DNA of 64,000 nt from Streptomyces sp. TN58 (GTDB taxonomy: Bacteria; Actinomycetota; Actinomycetes; Streptomycetales; Streptomycetaceae): positions 4,532,001-4,596,000 of the forward strand of contig NZ_CP018870.1 of assembly GCF_001941845.1 (NCBI RefSeq). The letters run 5' to 3'. How positions within the stretch are numbered: position 1 is the first letter of the stretch; each line of letters opens with the position of its first letter. The position numbers and the translations under genes were made by a program. The notes under the pieces are model-generated. The model saw only the letters and a program-made list of their open reading frames with translations. It ran no database searches and was not told the DNA's origin. Below are positions 57,914 through 64,000 of the stretch, one piece after another.

Positions 57914-58414
57914 GTGCTGCGAAGACTCGTGGCCGCACTGGCCGCGATCGTGCTCGTCGCGGAGGCGGCGGTGCTCGTGCTCGTCCACATCGTGCTGGGC
58001 CGGACCACGGCCAACCAGTCGATGTCCATCGCGGGCAGCGACCCGGACGTCATGTCCAAGGCCACCTACGCCATGGGCGCGGGCATGGGCGCCTTCCTGG
58101 TGCTGTGCGCCCTGATCGCCGCCGCCGGCGCGCTGCGCGACCGCCCGCCGGGCCGCTTCGCCCGCGCCGTCCTCATCGGCGCCGCCGCCACCCACGCCGT
58201 GCTCGGCATCCTCGCCGTCGGCCTGGTCGGCTGGGCCGCCTTCGCGACGCTGATGCTGATCCTGGCCCTCCTCGTACTGGTCCTGACGCTCTATCCCGCC
58301 GCCCGGCCCGGCGGCGGCAGGGGCGAAGGCGAGGGTGCCGACGGCGGCGCCGGCCCGGTGGCGGACACCCCGCCCCCGCCGCCGTACGGGGAGCTCAAGC
58401 CCACAAGTCCGTGA
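57914..58414 (+). CDS. Integral membrane protein, unknown function
   Basis: 166 residues from GTG 57914 (GGGGGGTGGG about 7 bp upstream). Four hydrophobic helices at ~8-28, 55-75, 90-108 and 112-130, followed by a Gly/Ala/Pro-rich cytoplasmic-type tail. I do not recognise a family. It overlaps the convergent maf gene by 20 bp. Codon usage and layout are those of a core gene, so the accessory cluster ends before it. Confidence 0.8.
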   Translation: MLRRLVAALAAIVLVAEAAVLVLVHIVLGRTTANQSMSIAGSDPDVMSKATYAMGAGMGAFLVLCALIAAAGALRDRPPGRFARAVLIGAAATHAVLGILAVGLVGWAAFATLMLILALLVLVLTLYPAARPGGGRGEGEGADGGAGPVADTPPPPPYGELKPTSP

Positions 58415-59015
58415 TGGACACGCCCAGTTCGCCCAGCAGGGAGCGCAGCAGCGGCATGGACAGCCCGATCACGTTGCCGTGATCCCCGTCGATGCCGTCG
58501 ATGAACGGCGCCGACAGACCGTCCAGCGTGAAGGCGCCCGCCACGTGCAGCGGTTCGCCGCTCGCCACGTACGCCGCGATCTCCGCGTCCGTCGGCTCGC
58601 CGAATCGGACCGTCGTCGACGCCGTGGCCGACACCTGCCGCCCGGTCGCCGTGTCGATCACGCAGTGCCCGGTGCGCAGCACACCGGCCCGGCCGCGCAT
58701 CGCCTTCCAGCGCGCGGTGGCCTCCTCGGCGTCCGCGGGCTTGCCCAGCGCCTCGCCGTCCAGCTCCAGCACCGAGTCGCAGCCGATCACCAGCGCGCCC
58801 GAGGCCTCGTCCAGGCCGGCCACGACGGCCGCCTTCGCCTCGGCCAGCGCGAGCGCCAGCTCGGCCGGCTCGTCGTGGTCCAGGGTGTCCTCGTCGAAGC
58901 CGCTGACGATCACGTGCGGGGCGAGGCCGGCCTGCCGCAGCAGGTTCAGCCGGGCGGGGGAGGCGGAGGCGAGGACGAGCCCCCGCGTGGTGGAGGGCTC
59001 GGGCGTGGCAGTCAT
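58395..59015 (-). CDS. maf: Maf-type nucleoside triphosphate pyrophosphatase
   Basis: 206 residues. The phosphate-binding start [19 protein letters not shown], the catalytic region [18 protein letters not shown] (~75) and HCVIDTATG with the later [18 protein letters not shown] (~175) are standard Maf features. It hydrolyses non-canonical nucleotides (dTTP/UTP or modified bases) and is linked to septum control. It is the first conserved core gene to the right of the insertion and overlaps the membrane protein gene at its 3' end. Confidence 0.93.
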   Translation of the reverse strand: MTATPEPSTTRGLVLASASPARLNLLRQAGLAPHVIVSGFDEDTLDHDEPAELALALAEAKAAVVAGLDEASGALVIGCDSVLELDGEALGKPADAEEATARWKAMRGRAGVLRTGHCVIDTATGRQVSATASTTVRFGEPTDAEIAAYVASGEPLHVAGAFTLDGLSAPFIDGIDGDHGNVIGLSMPLLRSLLGELGVSITDLWA

Positions 59016-59066
59016 GCCGCCATCGTAGGCGCGGCCGGACGCGCTCAGAAACGGCTGGGCAACGGC

Positions 59067-59201
59067 TCAGAAGTGGCTCACGCCGAGGACGTAGACCACC
59101 ACGAGCATGGCGAGGGCGAGCACCACGGTGAGCCGCCGGATCATGGCCTGCGCGTCGCGCATGTCCTTCGGCGGCTCGTTCTTCGGGTCGGACCAGAGCA
59201 T
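59067..59201 (-). CDS. mmpB: MmpB-type morphogenic membrane peptide (44 residues)
   Basis: The peptide starts MLWSDPKNEPPKDMRDAQAM and has one transmembrane helix (~24-40) ending in VSHF. The MLWSDPxNEPPK start is the hallmark of the Streptomyces MmpB family, small single-pass proteins associated with morphology. It sits between maf and the carboxylase epsilon gene, the usual location. It is below most gene-size cutoffs. No enzymatic role is expected. Confidence 0.85.
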   Translation of the reverse strand: MLWSDPKNEPPKDMRDAQAMIRRLTVVLALAMLVVVYVLGVSHF

Positions 59202-59279
59202 GCTCCGATCCTGGCCCCGGGGGCGGGTCCGGCGCCTGAGTACGGGTACTCAAGCGCCGCCCCGCGTTCACCACACCCC

Positions 59280-59492
59280 CTAGCCGGGCCAGTACGTACG
59301 GCCCCACGCCCGCGGCCCCGGCTGCGGCAGCCGCCGCCGGGCCACCCGGGCAGGTGTCGACCACTCGTCCGTGACCTGCGGGGCGCCCGACGGCTGCGAC
59401 GAGGCCAGCAGCGCCGCGCGCGCCTGGACCACCGCCAGTGCGGCGGCCAGCTCCTCCGGGGTCGGATTGCCCTTGACGACCTTGATCACCAC
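59280..59492 (-). CDS. accE: Acyl-CoA carboxylase epsilon subunit
   Basis: 70 residues. IKVVKGNPTPEELAAALAVV is the AccE/PccE signature, and the basic Arg-rich C-terminus (RVARRRLPQPGPRAWGRTYW) is typical. The epsilon subunit stabilises the alpha-beta carboxylase complex. It starts 18 bp after the pccB stop in the same direction, so the two form an operon; the alpha subunit is the AccA2-like protein at 30180-31943. Confidence 0.92.
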   Translation of the reverse strand: MVIKVVKGNPTPEELAAALAVVQARAALLASSQPSGAPQVTDEWSTPARVARRRLPQPGPRAWGRTYWPG

Positions 59493-59510
59493 GGTGACCT
59501 CCTGGAGGGA

Positions 59511-61103
<1,593 letters not shown>

Positions 61104-61139
61104 CGGGGTCGCGGCTCCCTGCGTGGTGTCAACTGCCTG

Positions 61140-61153
61140 GTCAATTGATTGAC
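61140..61153. promoter_or_regulatory. Palindrome in the pccB-birA intergenic region
   Basis: GTCAAT-TG-ATTGAC is a perfect inverted repeat between divergent pccB and birA. Its halves also form TTGAC hexamers usable as -35 elements for pccB. An operator for a fatty-acid or acyl-CoA regulator is plausible. Confidence 0.6.
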
Positions 61154-61234
61154 TACTGCTGGCTACTGGTGCGTAGCGTATCGGCGGGCATGGCGCTCGG
61201 CAGTGCGGCGTTTGACACACCTACATTGGGTTGC

Positions 61235-62101
61235 ATGACGCCATCAGATGCCTCAGCAGGAGCCTCCGCAGGTCGTTGGTCGAGCCTGGAGCGGCCGCCG
61301 CTCAACGCCGCCGCCCTGCGGCGGGCCCTCGTCACCGGGGACGGGCTGTGGACCTCCCTGGAGGTGGTCCCCTCCACCGGGTCCACCAATACCGACCTTG
61401 CCACGCGCGCGCCGGAACTGCCCGAGGGGGCCGTGCTCGTCGCCGAGGAGCAGAGCGCCGGACGCGGCCGGCTCGACCGGAGCTGGGTCGCTCCCGCCCG
61501 CTCCGGGCTGTTCTTCTCCGTCCTGTTCAAGCCGGGCGCCGCGGTCCCGCAGGAGCAGTGGGGGTGGCTGACGTTGCTGGCGGGCGTCGCCACCGCGACC
61601 GGGCTCTCCCGGGCCGCCGGCGTGGACACCGCCCTCAAGTGGCCCAACGACCTGCTGGTCAGCGTCGAGGGCGAGGAGCGCAAGGCCGGCGGCATCCTCG
61701 CCGAGCGCGTCGCGGACGGCATCGTCGTCGGGATCGGGCTCAACGTCACCCTCTCCGAGGAGGAGCTGCCGGTGCCGGCCGCCGGGTCGCTGCTGCTGGC
61801 CAAGGCCACCGTGACCGACCGCGAGCCGCTGCTCAAGGCCGTGCTGCGGTCCCTGGAGGAGTGGTACGGGAACTGGCGCGCCGCAGCCGGCGACCCGGCG
61901 GCCAGCGGCCTCCAGGAGACCTACGCGGCGGGCTGCGCCACCCTCGGCCGGCACGTGCGCGCGGAGCTGCCCGGCGGGCGCACCCTCACCGGAACGGCCG
62001 AAGCCGTCGACACCGATGGCCGCCTGGTGATCCGCACCTCCGAAGGGACCCACGAGGCGGTGGGGGCGGGCGACGTCGTCCACCTGCGATCCGTGCACTG
62101 A
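61235..62101 (+). CDS. birA: Biotin-[acetyl-CoA-carboxylase] ligase
   Basis: 288 residues from ATG 61235. Biotin/ATP sites are VPSTGSTNTDLA (~50), AEEQSAGRGRLDRSW (~72-86), KWPNDLLV (~130) and KAGGILAE (~146); a C-terminal SH3-like domain is at ~235-285. No N-terminal DNA-binding domain is present, so this is a monofunctional ligase. It biotinylates the carrier domain of AccA2. TACATT ends 7 bp before ATG and there is no ribosome-binding site, which suggests a leaderless mRNA. Confidence 0.94.
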   Translation: MTPSDASAGASAGRWSSLERPPLNAAALRRALVTGDGLWTSLEVVPSTGSTNTDLATRAPELPEGAVLVAEEQSAGRGRLDRSWVAPARSGLFFSVLFKPGAAVPQEQWGWLTLLAGVATATGLSRAAGVDTALKWPNDLLVSVEGEERKAGGILAERVADGIVVGIGLNVTLSEEELPVPAAGSLLLAKATVTDREPLLKAVLRSLEEWYGNWRAAAGDPAASGLQETYAAGCATLGRHVRAELPGGRTLTGTAEAVDTDGRLVIRTSEGTHEAVGAGDVVHLRSVH

Positions 62102-62322
62102 CGGGGCCGGGGCCAGGCGGGCGGCGGTATGCGCGCAATGCCGGGTTTCGGGTGGGTACGGCTTGGGGCGCCGCCGCGCGGAGCCCCGGGTCGTACCCGG
62201 ATCGAAGCCGGGCAGGGGAGTGAGCTACGGCACACCTGCCGTATGGTTTAGGCGATCCCGCTGCTCGTGGTGATCAACCGGTTCGGCAGGGCAGTGCGCA
62301 CGGAATGGACAGGAGGCGGCCC

Positions 62323-63471
62323 TTGACCGTCGACGACTCTGCCTCCGGCGCGTCCGCCCCCGGGCCCGGTAATCCGGGCACCCCGATCGGGCGCGACCAG
62401 CACACTCCCCACCACGAGGTCGACCACACCGTGCAGCCGACGGCGGACCCCCTCGCGATCCGCCTGGAGCAGCTGATCCTCGGCGCCGAGCGCCGGTACA
62501 CGCCCTTCCAGGCCGCCCGCAGCGCCGGGGTGTCGATGGAACTCGCCTCCCGCTTCTGGCGGGCCATGGGCTTCGCCGACATCGGCCAGGCCCGGGCGCT
62601 GACGGAGGCCGACGTACTGGCGCTGCGCCGGCTCGCCGGCCTGGTGGAGGCCGGGCTGCTGTCGGAGCCGATGGCGGTGCAGGTGGCGCGGTCCACCGGG
62701 CAGACCACGGCGCGGCTGGCGGAGTGGCAGATCGACTCGTTCCTGGAGGGGCTCACGGAGCCGCCGGAGCCGGGGATGACCCGTACGGAGGTCACGTATC
62801 CCCTGGTCGAGCTGCTGCTGCCGGAGCTGGAGGAGTTCCTCGTGTACGTGTGGCGCCGCCAGCTGGCGGCGGCAACCGGGCGCGTGGTGCAGGTCGCGGA
62901 CGACGAGGAGATGGTCGACCGGCGGCTCGCGGTGGGTTTCGCAGACCTGGTGGGCTTCACGCGCCTGACGCGCCGGCTGGAGGAGGAGGAGCTCGGCGAG
63001 CTGGTCGAGTCCTTCGAGACGACCGCGGCGGACCTGGTGGCCGCGTACGGCGGCCGGCTGATCAAGACGCTCGGCGACGAGGTGCTGTACGTCGCCGACG
63101 ACGCGGCGACGGCGGCGGAGATCGCGCTACGGCTCATCGAGACGATGGAGGCCGACCCGCAGATGCCCGAGCTGCGGGTCGGGATCGCCTTCGGCACGGT
63201 GACGACCCGGATGGGCGATGTCTTCGGGACCACGGTGAACCTGGCGAGCCGGCTGACCTCCATAGCCCCCAAGGACGCCGTGCTGGTGGACGGGGCGATG
63301 GCGGAGGAGCTGTCCCGGACCGGCGCCGCCCCGGTGTCGGAGAAGGAGGCCGAGGCGGAGCCCGGCGAGGGTGCGGCCTACCGGTTCGCCCTCCAGCCGA
63401 TGTGGCAGCGCCCGGTCCGCGGCCTGGGTGTCGTCGAGCCCTGGTCGCTGACGCGCCGCAAGCGCCGCTGA
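62323..63471 (+). CDS. cya: Class III adenylate cyclase (CyaA)
   Basis: 382 residues from TTG 62323 (AGGAGG 7 bp upstream; ATG 62305 lacks support). The N-terminal ~190 residues are soluble, with a helix-turn-helix-like stretch (YTPFQAARSAGVSMELASRF). The catalytic class III domain is at ~200-340: metal Asp in VGFADLVGFTRLTRRLE, the second in LGDEVLYVADD, and the RVGIAFGTVTTRMGDVFG and NLASRLT motifs. It makes cAMP, which in Streptomyces influences germination and development. It follows birA by 221 bp; that gap holds GC-rich dyads and no supportable gene. Confidence 0.93.
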   Translation: MTVDDSASGASAPGPGNPGTPIGRDQHTPHHEVDHTVQPTADPLAIRLEQLILGAERRYTPFQAARSAGVSMELASRFWRAMGFADIGQARALTEADVLALRRLAGLVEAGLLSEPMAVQVARSTGQTTARLAEWQIDSFLEGLTEPPEPGMTRTEVTYPLVELLLPELEEFLVYVWRRQLAAATGRVVQVADDEEMVDRRLAVGFADLVGFTRLTRRLEEEELGELVESFETTAADLVAAYGGRLIKTLGDEVLYVADDAATAAEIALRLIETMEADPQMPELRVGIAFGTVTTRMGDVFGTTVNLASRLTSIAPKDAVLVDGAMAEELSRTGAAPVSEKEAEAEPGEGAAYRFALQPMWQRPVRGLGVVEPWSLTRRKRR

Positions 63472-63657
63472 CCGTACGCGGACGCCGCCCGCGGATGCGC
63501 GGGGCCGCGCGCCCCGCGCCCCGCACCTGAGGGGCGCCGTGCGGGGCGGTCGCGCGTACGGACGTCACGACCGCACTGCGATGTGTTCCGGGGGCGTCCC
63601 GAAGGGCGCGGCACCGCCTACTATCCCGACGTAACGTTCGTTAACCGGGAGGGTCCT

Positions 63658-64000
63658 ATGGCGTCCGAGTTCGAGTCGGAGTTCGTGGCGGTGCGCCGCC
63701 ACGAGGGCGGGGTCGCGGAGCTGGTCATGGACCGCCCCAAGGCCATGAACGCGGTCTCGACCGACATGGCCCGCGCCATCGGTGCCGCCTGCGCCGCGCT
63801 GGCCGCGGACCGCACCGTACGGGTGGTCGTGCTCTCCTCCACGGCGGAGCGGGCCTTCTGCGTCGGAGCCGACCTGAAGGAGCGCAACTCGCTGTCGGAC
63901 GCCGAGCTGGTGCGGCAGCGGCCGACCACGCGCGGGGCGTACGGGGGTGTGCTGGAGCTGCCGATGCCCACGATCGCGGCCGTGCACGGCTTCGCGCTGG
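63658..64000 (+). CDS. Enoyl-CoA hydratase/isomerase, N-terminal part (3' end outside window)
   Basis: 114 residues are visible from ATG 63658 (GGGAGGG upstream). Crotonase features are ELVMDRPKAMNAVSTDMARA (~22) and the oxyanion-hole segment AFCVGADLKERNSL (~66), then MPTIAAVHGFAL (~103). It acts on enoyl-CoA thioesters in fatty acid or amino acid breakdown. GTTAAC in the promoter region overlaps a near-palindrome AACGTTCGTTAACC, which resembles operator half-sites of TetR-type acyl-CoA regulators, but this is weak. Confidence 0.9.
   Translation, partial: MASEFESEFVAVRRHEGGVAELVMDRPKAMNAVSTDMARAIGAACAALAADRTVRVVVLSSTAERAFCVGADLKERNSLSDAELVRQRPTTRGAYGGVLELPMPTIAAVHGFAL

Overview
The window is high-GC actinobacterial DNA and almost certainly comes from a Streptomyces chromosome. 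The evidence is GC-biased codon use, frequent GTG/TTG starts, an AfsQ1/AfsQ2-SigQ locus, an MmpB-type morphogenic membrane peptide, a PccB/AccE/AccA2-type acyl-CoA carboxylase set and a rare TTA codon. Gene order on both flanks (cdd-deoA, add, deoC, afsQ, phosphosugar mutase-PNP, lpdA, deoR, accA2 ... maf, mmpB, accE, pccB, birA, cya, enoyl-CoA hydratase) matches, as far as I remember, the conserved core chromosome of Streptomyces.

Region 1 (1-32 kb) is housekeeping and regulatory. It holds nucleoside salvage and catabolism genes (cdd, deoA, add, deoC, deoD/PNP, a phosphosugar mutase, a uridine-kinase-like protein). Four of these transcription units carry the same 12-bp palindrome, CTACGCGCGTAG, just upstream, which suggests one shared regulator. 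Between them lie an ECF sigma factor with a STAS protein, two MFS exporters, a LysR regulator, an L,D-transpeptidase, secreted proteins and lipoproteins, the sigQ/afsQ1/afsQ2/lipoprotein locus, a quinone dehydrogenase, a DeoR-type regulator and the biotinylated alpha subunit of an acyl-CoA carboxylase. This stretch also shows decay and repeats: a gene frameshifted by a 16-bp tandem repeat, a sortase remnant, an 82-bp x3 repeat, and a dispersed palindrome whose arm supplies the stop codon of the neighbouring gene.

Region 2 (about 33.0-57.8 kb) is an accessory biosynthetic cluster inserted between accA2 and maf. It joins a class III lanthipeptide system (LanKC plus a 28-residue precursor ending S-x2-S-x2-C) to a dedicated type II fatty-acid set: PPTase, malonyltransferase, ACP, two ketosynthases, an InhA/FabI-like enoyl reductase and an acyl-activating ligase. 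It also carries a TPP enzyme coupled to an aldehyde-dehydrogenase-fold protein, an agmatinase/guanidinobutyrase-like ureohydrolase, an R2-like diiron enzyme, a P450, a glycosyltransferase, a GNAT acyltransferase, a PIG-L deacetylase, a NodS-like methyltransferase, two exporters and an XRE/TPR regulator. The best reading is a lipolanthine- or goadvionin-like hybrid lipopeptide: a fatty-acylated and probably glycosylated labionin-type peptide, possibly with an amino- or guanidino-terminated acyl chain. No cysteine decarboxylase (LanD/HFCD), dedicated protease or LanT is visible. The combination of a type II FAS lipid, a class III RiPP and a deacetylase/methyltransferase/glycosyltransferase set is the candidate undescribed system.

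Region 3 (57.9-64 kb) returns to core genes: a small membrane protein, maf, mmpB, accE, pccB, birA, a class III adenylate cyclase and the 5' end of an enoyl-CoA hydratase. Homologues, pathway assignments and regulator assignments were inferred by eye; no database search was possible.
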